Positions 7,901 to 15,381 of a DNA stretch of 23,026 bases are shown here, in pieces. The notes below the pieces were generated by a model. That model did no database searches. It was not told the DNA's origin and worked only from the letters and a program-made list of their open reading frames with translations. This DNA comes from an uncultured Lachnospiraceae bacterium (GTDB taxonomy: Bacteria; Bacillota; Clostridia; Lachnospirales; Lachnospiraceae), in the NCBI GenBank assembly GCA_910588965.1, contig CAJUSO010000053.1, positions 1 to 23,026 of the forward strand, written 5' to 3'. How positions within the stretch are numbered: position 1 is the stretch's first letter; every line of letters starts with the position of its first letter. The translations under genes were made by a program, and so were the position numbers.

Positions 7901-8490
7901 TATTCATACCTTTCCTGCTCAAGGGCCTCCACAAAGGTGCGGATGTTCTTTAAGACATACTTTTTCTTCTTGCATCCAATTTTAAATTCCACATACCTTT
8001 CCCCATAGGAAACACACATCTGGGGATACAGGCTTACGGTCCCGTTCAGCCCCATCTGCTGGTATGTGCGCCGCTCTTTTACCTTATAATGCTGAATCAG
8101 TTCCGTAATCCCATGGCTGCTGCTCCGTGCCGGCATCACCCCATGGCTGGCAGAAGAATTGGTCTCCAGTTTCTTGCCATCCCGCCTTGCCACATATTGC
8201 AGCAAAACCCCAGCGCAATGCTTGCAAATCCCATCATATGTATAAAATGCCGGGCAGGTACAGGACATACTGTTTACCGCTGAAACCTCCTCCGTAATGC
8301 TTGCCGACACCTGGTACAGGCTGATGCCGCTGCCCTTCACCTTTGCCGTCAAGCGCACTTCCTCCCGGCCATCTTTTACTGACCTCTCATACTGGATGCT
8401 CTTTACCTTCCCCTCCCAAAAGAGCTCCTCCCCCCTTGCAAATACAGAATTGCCGCCGCATAATTTCCTGATATCTTTTTCTTCAATCAT
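4969..8490 (-). CDS. SWIM zinc-finger, SNF2-family DEAD/DEAH helicase
   Basis: A 1173-residue SF2 ATPase of the bacterial SNF2 type. An N-terminal SWIM zinc finger, CxCx9CxH (Cys77, Cys79, Cys89, His91), is followed by a long SNF2-associated region (about 100-600). The ATPase core comes next: Walker A DDMGLGKT (about 648), DEAQ box (about 835) and LTGTPIENR (about 865). The C-terminal helicase lobe ends with QATDRAHRIGQ (about 1110). Family members translocate on double-stranded DNA and remodel protein-DNA complexes; bacterial roles include RNA polymerase recycling and, in some clusters, phage defence. An unusual Gly/Leu/Gln-rich stretch of about 75 residues (about 672-748) splits lobe 1 between motifs I and Ia. 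GAGGT precedes the ATG. No partner gene of a known defence system is adjacent. Confidence 0.92.
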   Translation of the reverse strand: MIEEKDIRKLCGGNSVFARGEELFWEGKVKSIQYERSVKDGREEVRLTAKVKGSGISLYQVSASITEEVSAVNSMSCTCPAFYTYDGICKHCAGVLLQYVARRDGKKLETNSSASHGVMPARSSSHGITELIQHYKVKERRTYQQMGLNGTVSLYPQMCVSYGERYVEFKIGCKKKKYVLKNIRTFVEALEQERYEYYGKELEFYHSLEAFTKESRPMAEFLAVEVNNPSQAGRNYWYYDKGNRYLHITGSNMDAFFKALGQQEFPVRTEYGKEQLWHISGEAYQPSLRIQGQEDGILLEAGEMSCDYGRDYAYVWEEGNIYKIPMEEVYEIRPVWEYLSRKQRGAGFVSKAELPAFCQELLPVLERHFTVRKRQFQEQAYLPPEPEYEVYLDAPDRQAISCEMFVIYDGVKYNILDKPRAIENRNELEELKKRERVGRWFQEIDKEKKQMLLAGDEERMYRFLTEGMEELPALGKVFVSDALKAIQVRPAPSVSVGVSLKGDMLELTLDSEDMPLAELVGILSSYQRKRKFFRLKSGEFLQMEEDGLGVLSRIQDSMAISPKEWEGGLVQLPKYRALYLDSELKEKNGIRASKNRDFKALVRNMKTVEDNDFEAPASLGRVLREYQKQGFMWLKTLHANGFGGILADDMGLGKTLQVIAFLLSEWEQKGGLMAAGQGLGQSACLPGNVRDAGLLERSQSAGLLEKVRKSGLAKPLEPGRLEEAQSMGELEGMQGLGLWKAAQKPGQAGGMEEGGVMFTNFALIVCPASLVYNWKSEIERFAPSLHAVAVAGAAAERKEALQEAARWDVLITSYDLLKRDEAYYKGKVFGYEVIDEAQYIKNHNTKAAKAVKGISAGFKAALTGTPIENRLSELWSIFDYLMPGFLYPYSRFREELEIPIVSEQEAEASVRLQKMIRPFVLRRLKKDVLKDLPDKLEEAVFAQMEGAQGKLYAAHVQRMKMMLDGQTEAEFAAQKIQVLAELTRLRQLCCDPGLVYEDFPGESAKLLVCMDLIKHAIDGGHRVLLFSQFTAMLARIQEKLQSEGIPYFSLTGATDKERRAELVQDFQKGEAPVFCISLKAGGTGLNLTAADIVIHYDPWWNVAVQNQATDRAHRIGQKNVVTVYKLIVKGTVEENILKLQEKKKELADQLLGNEGFEGVKITKEEMLRLLEAM

Positions 8491-8581
8491 AGCCTACCTC
8501 ACAGGACGCTCACTCCCATGCCTGGTTATCTGCTTTTCTGGCAGCATACGCCGAAAGCCCTGGCACAGCCGCTACCCCTTT

Positions 8582-8610
8582 ATCATATAGCAAATTACCC
8601 TCCCTGTCAA
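8582..8610 (-). promoter_or_regulatory. Sigma-A promoter of the SNF2 helicase gene
   Basis: On the minus strand a perfect TTGACA (8610-8605) is followed by a 17-bp spacer and TATGAT (8587-8582, 5 of 6). It lies about 90 bp upstream of the start codon. The 38-bp repeat array begins 33 bp upstream of its -35. Confidence 0.7.
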
Positions 8611-8643
8611 AATCTATCCGGCATTAATTGCATTTTCCGCCCC

Positions 8644-8995
8644 CGCACTGCAAAGCTGCCTCGTGCTTCCTGTCCGCACTGCAAGCTGCAAAGCCGCCTT
8701 GTACTTCCCTCCCGCGCCGCAAGCTGTATAGCCGCCTTGTACTTCCCCTCCCGCGCCGCGAGTTGTAAAGCCAGCTTATGCTTCCCTCCCTTACTGCATA
8801 CTGCAAAGGCGCTTTGCGCTTCCCTCCCTCACTACAAGCTGCAAGGCGCCTTACGCTCCCCCTCTACGCTAGCTGCATGGCTGCCTTACGCTCCCCTCCC
8901 TCTACGCTAGCTGCATGGCTGCCTTACGCTCCCCTCCCTCTACGCTAGCTGCATGGCTGCCTTACGATTCCCTCCCTCTACGCAAACTGCAAAGT
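8644..8995. repeat. Minisatellite of about nine 38-bp units
   Basis: Units begin near 8644, 8675, 8713, 8752, 8791, 8831, 8865, 8903 and 8941, with a partial tenth unit to 8995. Lengths are 31 to 40 bp, mostly 38-39. The last three full units are nearly identical; those closer to the helicase are diverged. Each unit joins an AGCTGCATGGCTGCC-like segment to a pyrimidine run such as CTCCCCTCCCTC. The array fills most of the 8491-9136 gap between two divergent genes. It has no unique spacers, so it is not CRISPR, and it has no convincing reading frame. Confidence 0.85.
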
Positions 8996-9044
8996 TACCA
9001 AAACCTCTTCCCTTATCGCAGAATCTTTGTGCATTCAGTATTAA

Positions 9045-9078
9045 TAAATTGGCACAAATTGCCGATATACCGTATAAA
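9045..9078 (+). promoter_or_regulatory. Overlapping sigma-28-like and sigma-A-like promoters of the FliD-like gene
   Basis: CCGATAT (9062-9068) is a perfect flagellar sigma factor (SigD/FliA) -10, with TAAA (9045-9048) 13 bp upstream, 1-3 bp shorter than usual. TTGGCA (9049-9054) and TATAAA (9073-9078), 18 bp apart, form a sigma-A alternative on the same DNA. A short inverted repeat, CGTGT/ACACG, follows near 9099-9113. Confidence 0.5.
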
Positions 9079-9142
9079 TACATGGAGTAATTCAGCCCCC
9101 GTGTTTTTAACACGATTTCAAGGATGAAAGGAGGGGATGCAT

Positions 9143-10441
9143 ATGGCCGCTATCAATACCGCTTATAATTATTACCTGAGCACTTACGCCAAGCAATCGG
9201 CTTCCCGCTACGATTCGCACAAGAAGAGCGAATTGCGCAATATATACAACAAAATTGTAAAGATTAACAAGGATTCCCCTCTCTACAAGATCCGGCATAC
9301 AGAAGACGTCCAGAAATTTGCCATCGATATTAAGGAAAGCACCCGCGCCATCAAGAATGTAGTGGCTTCCCTTTCCGATGCAGAAGAAGGGATTGGCAAT
9401 GCATTCCATAAGAAAATTGCCATCTCCTCCCAAGAGGATGTCGTATCCGCCGATTATATCGGCAACAGCCATGACTTGGATGGAGAGGAGACGTTTCGCA
9501 TAGAGGTAAAGGAACTGGCAGCCTCCCAGATTAATTTAGGGAATTACCTGGACAAAAACCGCCTGAACCTAAAGCCTGGCACCTATGCCTTTGACCTGGA
9601 AAACAGCAATTCTTCCTATGAGTTCCAGTTTTCCATTCACCCTGAGGACACCAATTATTCTGTCCAGAATAAGCTTGCGAACCTTATCAGCAATGCAGAT
9701 ATCGGGCTGCGTACATCCGTCGTGGAAGATTCCACAGGGCTGAGCGCACTTCAGATTGAATCCGTTTCCACTGGGATTTCCGATGGGGAGAACTACCTAT
9801 TCTCCATCTCCCCCCAGGTTAACCACGATTCCATTGCAGCGGTTGAGGCTCTTGGAATCGACCATACCTCCCAGATGGCGCAGAATTCCCTGTTCCTGTT
9901 AAATGGCATGGAACGTACCTCTTTTTCCAATACATTTACCGTGAACAATATGTTTGAATTAACGCTCCACGGGATTAGCGAGGAAAATAACCCCGCCATT
10001 ATCGGCTTCAAGACGAATGCAGACGCTATGGCAGACAATATACAGACCTTGGTGGATTCCTACAATTCCATCCTCCATACTGCCGACAAATATAATGGCC
10101 TGCAGCAGCAAAGCGCGAAGCTTTACCAAGACATGAGCAGTACGGCCTTCACCTTCCAGGACAGTCTGGAGAGCATAGGCCTTCTGGTGGACGGCAATGG
10201 CGAGATTTCTATAGATAAAGGGCTGCTGACAGAGGCTGTCTCTGATGGGAACGCCGAAGAGCACCTGACGGTACTGAATAATTTTAAAGATTTGCTGAAT
10301 ACCAAGGCGAACAACGCCTCTTTAGACCCTATGAAATACGTGGATAAGATTCTGGTCACCTACAAGAGGCCTGGCAAGAACCTGGTCACCCCCTACGTCA
10401 CTTCCATTTATTCCGGGATGATGATGGACCGCTATTGCTAG
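9143..10441 (+). CDS. FliD-like flagellar filament capping protein
   Basis: A 432-residue protein with no signal peptide or membrane segment, as expected for cargo of the flagellar export apparatus. The C-terminal half resembles FliD (hook-associated protein 2): LVDSYNSIL (about 305) starts the typical helical region, and SLESIGLLVDGNGEISIDKGLL (split here as SLESIGLLVDG and NGEISIDKGLL) is the FliD_C hallmark. The middle (about 110-290) has beta-rich stretches suited to the exposed D2/D3 domains. The usual FliD N-terminal signature GLDTxxIVxxLM is missing, so the N-terminal 100 residues are divergent. The start at 9143 is preferred because AAGGAGGGG sits 6 bp before it, whereas the ATG at 9137 abuts that site. 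It converges on the flagellin gene, which supports a filament role. Confidence 0.65.
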   Translation: MAAINTAYNYYLSTYAKQSASRYDSHKKSELRNIYNKIVKINKDSPLYKIRHTEDVQKFAIDIKESTRAIKNVVASLSDAEEGIGNAFHKKIAISSQEDVVSADYIGNSHDLDGEETFRIEVKELAASQINLGNYLDKNRLNLKPGTYAFDLENSNSSYEFQFSIHPEDTNYSVQNKLANLISNADIGLRTSVVEDSTGLSALQIESVSTGISDGENYLFSISPQVNHDSIAAVEALGIDHTSQMAQNSLFLLNGMERTSFSNTFTVNNMFELTLHGISEENNPAIIGFKTNADAMADNIQTLVDSYNSILHTADKYNGLQQQSAKLYQDMSSTAFTFQDSLESIGLLVDGNGEISIDKGLLTEAVSDGNAEEHLTVLNNFKDLLNTKANNASLDPMKYVDKILVTYKRPGKNLVTPYVTSIYSGMMMDRYC

Positions 10442-10449
10442 CCTACTGC

Positions 10450-10495
10450 AAAACCGCCGCAGGAGAAAGCGTATGCTCCTCCCGCGGCGGTTTTT
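10450..10495. terminator. Bidirectional intrinsic terminator
   Basis: AAAACCGCCGC (10450-10460) pairs with GCGGCGGTTTT (10484-10494), and an inner AGGAG/CTCCT stem extends the hairpin. TTTTT follows on the plus strand, nine bases after the FliD-like stop codon, and the mirrored T-run serves the minus strand, where flagellin ends about 130 bp away. Confidence 0.85.
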
Positions 10496-10628
10496 CCTCT
10501 TCCTAAATCTTACGGAACCTATCCTAAGGCACAGGCCGGATCCCATCTCTGGGAAAACGGCACACTGCCCTTTGGCCCTGGCTCTTGCGCAGTATCTGCC
10601 AAATAACCATGCTGCCGCAGCGATGCCC

Positions 10629-11420
10629 CTATGAGTTGAACCTCAAAAGCTGGATAAACCTGCCGTTCTCGTCCTCCTGCTTCTTCTGCATCATCAGGCG
10701 GTACTCCTGCAGCAAGCTGTTCTTCTTCATATCTGAGACAGCCGCACCATAATCCAAATCCTCCAGGCGGCTGCGGGACGCCGTAATGTTATAGGATGCG
10801 TAGGCATTATAATTTATCGTATGCCCCAGGCGGTTATAAGCCGCCCCCAGCCCGCTCCTGGCTGACGATACCTTATCAATGGCGCTGTCTATCTGGGAAA
10901 TATCAAAATCCTTCGTTACGTCAAAATCCGCAATCCCCAAAGATTCCAGGACCGCATCCGGCATATTGATATCCATCCCGCTGCCATCCGGGCCGGAAGC
11001 CACATGGGAGCTCTTCATGGAGCCGTCCAAAAGGTTCTTGTTGTTAAACTGCGTATTCTTGCCGGCATCTGAAATGGATTGCTTGAGCTGGTCAATCTCC
11101 TGCTGGATTGCCGCACGGTCATCGTCCCCATACACGGCCGTATTCGATGCCTGGATACTAAGTTCCCGGATCCTCTGCAAAGAATCCGATATCGTGGAAA
11201 GGGAACCCTCCGCCACATTAATCATATCCTGGGAAGTAGCCGCATTGCGGGTCCCCATGTCATACCCATTGCTCTGGGTCAGCAGCTTCTGGGCAATGGC
11301 CAGGCCTGCCGCATTGTCCGCTGCCGTATTGATCTTCTTGCCCGTGGACAGCTGCTGGTAATTCTTCTGCAAATTCTGATATAGGTTAACATTCTGGCTT
11401 CTATTCATTCTTGAAATCAT
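10629..11420 (-). CDS. Flagellin, short form
   Basis: Structural subunit of the flagellar filament, secreted by the flagellar type III system. The N-terminal D0/D1 region (1 to about 135) shows LSTGKKINTAADNAAGLAIAQ, a TSQDMINVAEGSL segment and the RIRELSIQASN helix. The C-terminal D1/D0 region (about 185-263) has ARSGLGAAYNRL, SRLEDLDYG and a helical tail ending LLRFNS. Only about 50 residues lie between them, so the surface domain is minimal (263 residues; many flagellins exceed 350). The tail differs from the common QxxQxVLxLL ending. The start codon follows AAGGAGGG. It is the last gene of a minus-strand series that includes sugar-activation and glycosyltransferase genes, which points to a glycosylated filament. 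Confidence 0.93.
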   Translation of the reverse strand: MISRMNRSQNVNLYQNLQKNYQQLSTGKKINTAADNAAGLAIAQKLLTQSNGYDMGTRNAATSQDMINVAEGSLSTISDSLQRIRELSIQASNTAVYGDDDRAAIQQEIDQLKQSISDAGKNTQFNNKNLLDGSMKSSHVASGPDGSGMDINMPDAVLESLGIADFDVTKDFDISQIDSAIDKVSSARSGLGAAYNRLGHTINYNAYASYNITASRSRLEDLDYGAAVSDMKKNSLLQEYRLMMQKKQEDENGRFIQLLRFNS

Positions 11421-11504
11421 ATAAAACCCTCCTTCCTAACATCTGGTAACGGTTCTATCTTTCCATAGCTATCTTGTTAGGGTTCTTATCCTTTATTTGC
11501 CCCT

Positions 11505-11533
11505 ATTATAGCAGAGAAGCCAAGATTCCACAA
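11505..11533 (-). promoter_or_regulatory. Candidate flagellin promoter
   Basis: On the minus strand TTGTGG (11533-11528), a 17-bp spacer and a perfect TATAAT (11510-11505) lie about 85 bp upstream of the flagellin ATG. The -10 is sigma-A type; I see no good sigma-28 CCGATAN site in this gap. Flagellin can thus be transcribed apart from the upstream glycosylation genes. Confidence 0.55.
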
Positions 11534-11553
11534 CTGCTATTTCTAATATTTCA

Positions 11554-11919
11554 CTATTTTTCCACAATTTCCCTAGCGACCTGCCCCAGCTTCTCGAACA
11601 TTGGCAGGGCTTTTTGCAGCGCCTCCGCCATTTCCTTATCCACTTTCCCTTCCAGGGCTTTGCTGAGATTTAAAATACTGCCGTTCATCTCTTCCTTATC
11701 CACCCGCACTTCCCCTTCATTAATCAGGGACATTGTGCCGTTCAGGATGCCGATTTCCCAATTAATCCCTTTGATAATCTCATCCAGGAACTTATCCGTA
11801 TCCTCTTTCCTATCGCCTTCCAGTTCCCCAATGACGCTGCCGATGCTCTTCACCAGCCTTTCATTGTAATCTGCAAGGACCTCCAAAGCTTCTATCTGCT
11901 GTGCGCGTATTTCTTCCAT
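11554..11919 (-). CDS. Small all-helical protein next to flagellin, possible chaperone
   Basis: A 121-residue acidic protein that looks all alpha-helical with heptad-like hydrophobic spacing (ALEVLADYNERLVKSIGSVI; LPMFEKLGQVAREIV). There is no signal peptide, membrane segment, cysteine cluster or enzymatic motif. I do not recognise the family by sequence. Size, charge and position between flagellin and the glycosyltransferases fit a cytoplasmic flagellar export chaperone (FliS- or FliT-like role) or a glycosylation accessory factor, but this is inference from context only. The ATG follows AGGAGGAAGG. The gap to flagellin (133 bp) contains a promoter, while the gap to the upstream glycosyltransferase is 67 bp. 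Confidence 0.8.
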   Translation of the reverse strand: MEEIRAQQIEALEVLADYNERLVKSIGSVIGELEGDRKEDTDKFLDEIIKGINWEIGILNGTMSLINEGEVRVDKEEMNGSILNLSKALEGKVDKEMAEALQKALPMFEKLGQVAREIVEK

Positions 11920-11986
11920 CTGTACCTTCCTCCTTATCCTTTCTAAGTGCCCTTTCTGTAACTAGCCCTGCATACCCGGCCTATAC

Positions 11987-13150
11987 TCACAGGCATTCCA
12001 GCATTTGCCGGATCCTGGTTTCCAGGGAATACTGTTCCTTCGCTTTCTGATACCCATTCCTGGCAATCTTCTCCCTTTCTTCCCCATGCGCCAGGTAATA
12101 CCTTACCTTCTCTACCAGTTCTTCCTCACTGGCAAATGTTTCCAGGTCTTTCCCCACTTCAAAATATTCTGGGATCTCACTCTGGAAATTCGTCAGTAAG
12201 AACCCTCCCGCCCCGAGGATATCCCAGACACGCAGCGGCAAGCCTGTGCGGATTGGCTTTGAGGTGAAATTCAGGTTCACCTTTGACAGCCGGAAAATCT
12301 TGGGCATCTCTGTGGCAGTCTTAGCCAGCCCCCGGTAATGGGCGCGGGGCAAAGGGCTAAAATCGCTCGCCGTATACAAATCCAGCTCAAATTCTTCTGA
12401 AACCCGCTTCAGCAGGCGCAGGCGCTCCTGCTCCGTCACTTTGTTGCCCAGGTAAAGATGGGCCATTGCCGCCCGGTGGTTGTGGGCTGCCCGTTCTGGG
12501 AACTGATAAAAAGGCACTGCCTTTTGGAACCCTTCCAACACCTCATCGGTAATGCAGTCCTCCAGAAGGTTATAACCATATATCTTTAGCTGCGCCTCGA
12601 TGACCCCATCTAAATAGCCTTTTAAGTAAGTATCCCCTTTCAGGCGGTTATAAGGGCATTTTTCTGTATAAAGGGAACCGACAAAAGAAACCTCTGCCGC
12701 ATATTCCTTACGGTCCTCCTCTGTCATCCCCTCCAGCAGGGCGTCCAGACGCTGGTAATCCGCCCCCAAAGGCAGGTAGAAAATCCCTTCCGGGTTTTCC
12801 TGGCAAAACTCTTCATACAGGGCATAGTCAAACAGGAAAATCCTGTTCCACGGATTCCGTATGGAATGGGAGTACAATTCCATCACGGGGCAGTCCACGA
12901 CCCAGCAGACATAAGGGACATGGAAAATGTTGCACACCTCCGAGACTACCGGGAAAAAATTCACGCTAAAAACCGCCTGGTATGCCTGCGCTTTCAGCGC
13001 CCCGCTGACCAGCTCCATCTGCCTCTTTGCCCCCAACTCCTTATTGGCCATCTCTTCCGTAACCTCGCTGACCTTATGCCCCAGCCTTGCCAGGACTGCA
13101 ATCATGTCCGGCTCGCAAATACTGTTATACCGGTAAAATAATATGTCCAT
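11987..13150 (-). CDS. CgeB-like GT-B glycosyltransferase, probable flagellin modification
   Basis: A 387-residue cytosolic glycosyltransferase of the DUF3880/CgeB type. The N-terminal half is the Rossmann-like acceptor domain (MDILFYRYN, then HVPYVCWVVDCPV). The C-terminal half has the donor-domain signature SKVNLNFTSKPIRTGLPLRVWD followed by GGFLLTNFQSEIPEYF (about 300-345), which is characteristic of CgeB and related glycosyltransferases. The end of the protein is helical. These enzymes often sit next to flagellin genes and are thought to attach sugars to flagellin Ser/Thr. Here it lies 29 bp after the GT-D gene and upstream of flagellin, so it is probably cotranscribed. The donor is not readable from sequence; a CMP-nonulosonate or a later extending sugar are both possible. 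AGAGGATA precedes the ATG. Confidence 0.85.
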   Translation of the reverse strand: MDILFYRYNSICEPDMIAVLARLGHKVSEVTEEMANKELGAKRQMELVSGALKAQAYQAVFSVNFFPVVSEVCNIFHVPYVCWVVDCPVMELYSHSIRNPWNRIFLFDYALYEEFCQENPEGIFYLPLGADYQRLDALLEGMTEEDRKEYAAEVSFVGSLYTEKCPYNRLKGDTYLKGYLDGVIEAQLKIYGYNLLEDCITDEVLEGFQKAVPFYQFPERAAHNHRAAMAHLYLGNKVTEQERLRLLKRVSEEFELDLYTASDFSPLPRAHYRGLAKTATEMPKIFRLSKVNLNFTSKPIRTGLPLRVWDILGAGGFLLTNFQSEIPEYFEVGKDLETFASEEELVEKVRYYLAHGEEREKIARNGYQKAKEQYSLETRIRQMLECL

Positions 13151-13179
13151 ATCGTATCCTCTTTCCAGGATCCTTTTGC

Positions 13180-14214
13180 CTACCAGGAAAAGTCTGCAAT
13201 CACCTGGCTTCGGTAAATCCTGTCTTCAATCGGGGATATCTGCTGTTCCTCCCCGATTTCATTGTTGTATTTCCCCTCGACGGGAACCCGATGTCCTTCT
13301 CCCCGCAGGAACCATTCATATTCCAAATCCACATGGCCAATATCCACTGCCTGGTAACCAGCCTGGTACAAATCATAGGCCAATATCGTGGCAGTGGGCC
13401 CCAAAGCCAGCAGGAACAGCACATCCTTCTTCTGCCGCAAACAGGCCTCCAGGATTTGCTGGTATCTCGAAAATGCATTTTCTGCAGGCCCTATAATCCG
13501 ACGGATGCTGCCCGCATTGGCAAACAGATCGTTCCCAACGCCAAGGCCTGTCATGCTGCCTTCTACAAAAATGCAGTCCCGCCCTTCCCAAATCCGTTTC
13601 AGGTTCCCAAACCGCTTCCTGGGGGCCTCTGTCTGGTTGTCGTTATACATGACATAAGGCCTAGTCACATAGGCGTCATAGTAAGTCCGTCCCGGGTCCA
13701 GAAGCTCCAGATGTTCCCTGCGCACCTTAGGGCTTAAGTAACGCCTGATTTCCCGCCTGGTCTGCTCTGTATATTTCTCCAAGCTCCCATAATTGTCTGC
13801 AATCCCCAAAAGCAGGCCCGGGCGCTCCGACTGCAGCACCTCCTTGAGCCTCTTTTGCAGCTTGCCATCCAGTTCCGTCTGGAAGCGATGCCGGATCCGC
13901 CCTGCAATCGCTGCAAATTCCCCATCCCCAAACCGGGCAAAGGAATTTCTGTTCCCCACAATCTCCTCTATCGCAGCAGGCCCATCCAAAATCTTTGGGA
14001 AATACCCCCAATCGGGGCGCTCCAAAGTATCCCGCAGCTCGTAGGCCGCATTGTCCTGGAAACAGATGTTGTCCTGCTGGTTCAATTCTGCCCACTCCAA
14101 CAGCTGCTTCTGCCCGCGCGTTAAAATTTTATTCTCTTCCTCTAACTGGAATACCCTCCTCTGCAGCCCTTCCACAATCCCCAAAAGGCTTAAAAATTGC
14201 TGTTCAAAATCCAT
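13180..14214 (-). CDS. GT-D fold glycosyltransferase (DUF1792, SP_1767 type)
   Basis: A 344-residue protein. Residues 1-45 form a coiled-coil-like N-terminal helix (LEEENKILTRGQKQLLEWAE). The diagnostic FARFGDGE (residues 93-99 region) gives the DxE metal-site motif of GT-D enzymes such as pneumococcal DGT1, which extends O-linked glycans on serine-rich adhesins. GRDCIFVEGSMTGLGVGNDLF and LFLLALGPTATILAYDL are the other conserved blocks, the latter followed by DIGHVDLEYEW. In this place it probably adds a sugar in the flagellin glycan, although the substrate is unproven. The RBS AAGGATGG is about 10 bp before the ATG. Its stop is 29 bp before the next glycosyltransferase. Confidence 0.85.
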   Translation of the reverse strand: MDFEQQFLSLLGIVEGLQRRVFQLEEENKILTRGQKQLLEWAELNQQDNICFQDNAAYELRDTLERPDWGYFPKILDGPAAIEEIVGNRNSFARFGDGEFAAIAGRIRHRFQTELDGKLQKRLKEVLQSERPGLLLGIADNYGSLEKYTEQTRREIRRYLSPKVRREHLELLDPGRTYYDAYVTRPYVMYNDNQTEAPRKRFGNLKRIWEGRDCIFVEGSMTGLGVGNDLFANAGSIRRIIGPAENAFSRYQQILEACLRQKKDVLFLLALGPTATILAYDLYQAGYQAVDIGHVDLEYEWFLRGEGHRVPVEGKYNNEIGEEQQISPIEDRIYRSQVIADFSW

Positions 14215-14267
14215 CTTACTCTTACCATCCTTTGCTAAATCAGGTGTGAAAATCTCCTTACCTTCCT

Positions 14268-14273
14268 ATTATA
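14268..14273 (-). promoter_or_regulatory. Possible -10 element before the GT-D gene
   Basis: A perfect TATAAT followed by AGG lies about 55 bp upstream of the ATG in the 109-bp gap after legB, in the same TATAATAGG context as the flagellin promoter. No good -35 is present at 16-18 bp, so this is weak evidence for an internal promoter. Confidence 0.25.
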
Positions 14274-14323
14274 CACAAAAAATGTCCTGCTGGATACCCC
14301 TTTCCCTGATAGCCTTTGGATTT

Positions 14324-15304
14324 TTACACATTATAGATATCCGCCTTATAGGCGTCCATATTCCCCCGCATCCATGCAATGGTCTCCGCAATCCCCTGCG
14401 CAAAACTATACTGCTGTTCCCACGCCGTCAATTCCTTGATTTTCCTATTAGAGCCCAATAAACGGTTTACCTCGCTCTTTTCCGGGCGCAGGCGCTGCCC
14501 GTCACAGACTATCCTGGCATTGGGATTAATCTGGGAAATGATTTCCTCCGCCAAACCGCCGATTGAAATTTCCTGCTGCGCCGCTATATTAATTTCCTCC
14601 CCCACGGTCTTATCTGATTCCGCAACCGCAAGAAAACCCGCCGCCGTATCCTTCACATAATTGAAATCCCGGGTAGGCGTCAAAGCCCCCAGCCGGATTT
14701 CCTCCTTGCCAGCCAAAAGCTGGGAGATTATGGTCGGGATGACCGCCCGCGCTGACTGCCTTGGCCCATATGTATTAAACGGGCGCACAATAGAAACCGG
14801 CAGCTGGAAGCTGCGGTAAAAGCTCTCCGCCAGACGGTCCGCCCCAATCTTCGTGGCGGAATACGGCGACTGCCCCTGATAGGGATGCTTCTCATCTATC
14901 GGCACATACTGCGCCGTCCCATACACCTCAGAGGTCGAAGTCACCAGGATCCTTTCTGTCCCCAGCTGCCGCGCTGCCTGGAGCACATTCAGCGTACCTT
15001 TTATATTTGTATCCACATAAGAATCCGGGGAATGGTAGCTGAATGGAATGGCAATCAGCGCCGCCAGATGGAACACACCCTCCATCCCTTCCATTGCTTC
15101 CCGCACCCCGTTGGGGTCGCGGATATCCCCGGTAAACACTTCAATTTCCCTTAGCTTTTCCGCCGGGAGGCTGTCCAGCCACCCCCAACGGTTAAAAGAA
15201 TTGTAATAGGCAAATGCCCGTACCTCATATCCCTTTTCCAACAGGCTTTCTGTCAGATGGCTCCCGATAAAGCCATCCGCCCCCGTCACCAAAACCTTTT
15301 TCAT
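14324..15304 (-). CDS. legB: NAD-dependent 4,6-dehydratase, LegB type
   Basis: A 326-residue extended SDR enzyme. It has the NAD-binding TGADGFIG (7-14), TSTSEVYG (122-129) and YSATK with Tyr148 and Lys152. The segment AFAYYNSFNRWGWLD (about 30-44) is characteristic of LegB and related nucleotide-GlcNAc 4,6-dehydratases, which make the 4-keto-6-deoxy intermediate in legionaminic acid synthesis. The start at 15304 gives MKKVLVTG, the normal family N-terminus; an ATG 39 bp further upstream lacks a ribosome binding site. Its neighbour upstream encodes the CBS-nucleotidyltransferase that would supply the nucleotide-GlcNAc substrate. Another 4-keto-6-deoxy amino sugar product cannot be excluded. 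Confidence 0.88.
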   Translation of the reverse strand: MKKVLVTGADGFIGSHLTESLLEKGYEVRAFAYYNSFNRWGWLDSLPAEKLREIEVFTGDIRDPNGVREAMEGMEGVFHLAALIAIPFSYHSPDSYVDTNIKGTLNVLQAARQLGTERILVTSTSEVYGTAQYVPIDEKHPYQGQSPYSATKIGADRLAESFYRSFQLPVSIVRPFNTYGPRQSARAVIPTIISQLLAGKEEIRLGALTPTRDFNYVKDTAAGFLAVAESDKTVGEEINIAAQQEISIGGLAEEIISQINPNARIVCDGQRLRPEKSEVNRLLGSNRKIKELTAWEQQYSFAQGIAETIAWMRGNMDAYKADIYNV

Positions 15305-15381
15305 CCTGCCATGCCTCCCAAACCAATCATCATGCAGCCGCACGAATGCTGCTGTGCGCCGCTCCTTCTATCTATGTACTG

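Noticed and set aside
8518..8910. Cys/Ala/Leu-rich protein encoded by the repeat array
   Set aside because: The repeat is translated in changing frames because unit lengths vary (31-40 bp), and no RBS or conserved protein pattern is visible.
8644..8995. CRISPR array
   Set aside because: Units are contiguous and similar over their whole length, with no unique spacers and no cas gene nearby. The same reasoning excludes the array at 18840-19052.
9050..9063. Sigma-54 promoter TGGCAC...TTGC before the FliD-like gene
   Set aside because: The GG and GC elements are 2 bp closer together than the strict -24/-12 spacing, which sigma-54 promoters do not tolerate.
11461..11505. Sigma-28 promoter before flagellin (TAAA followed by GATAG)
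   Set aside because: The putative -10 matches CCGATAN poorly, whereas TTGTGG-N17-TATAAT just upstream is much better.
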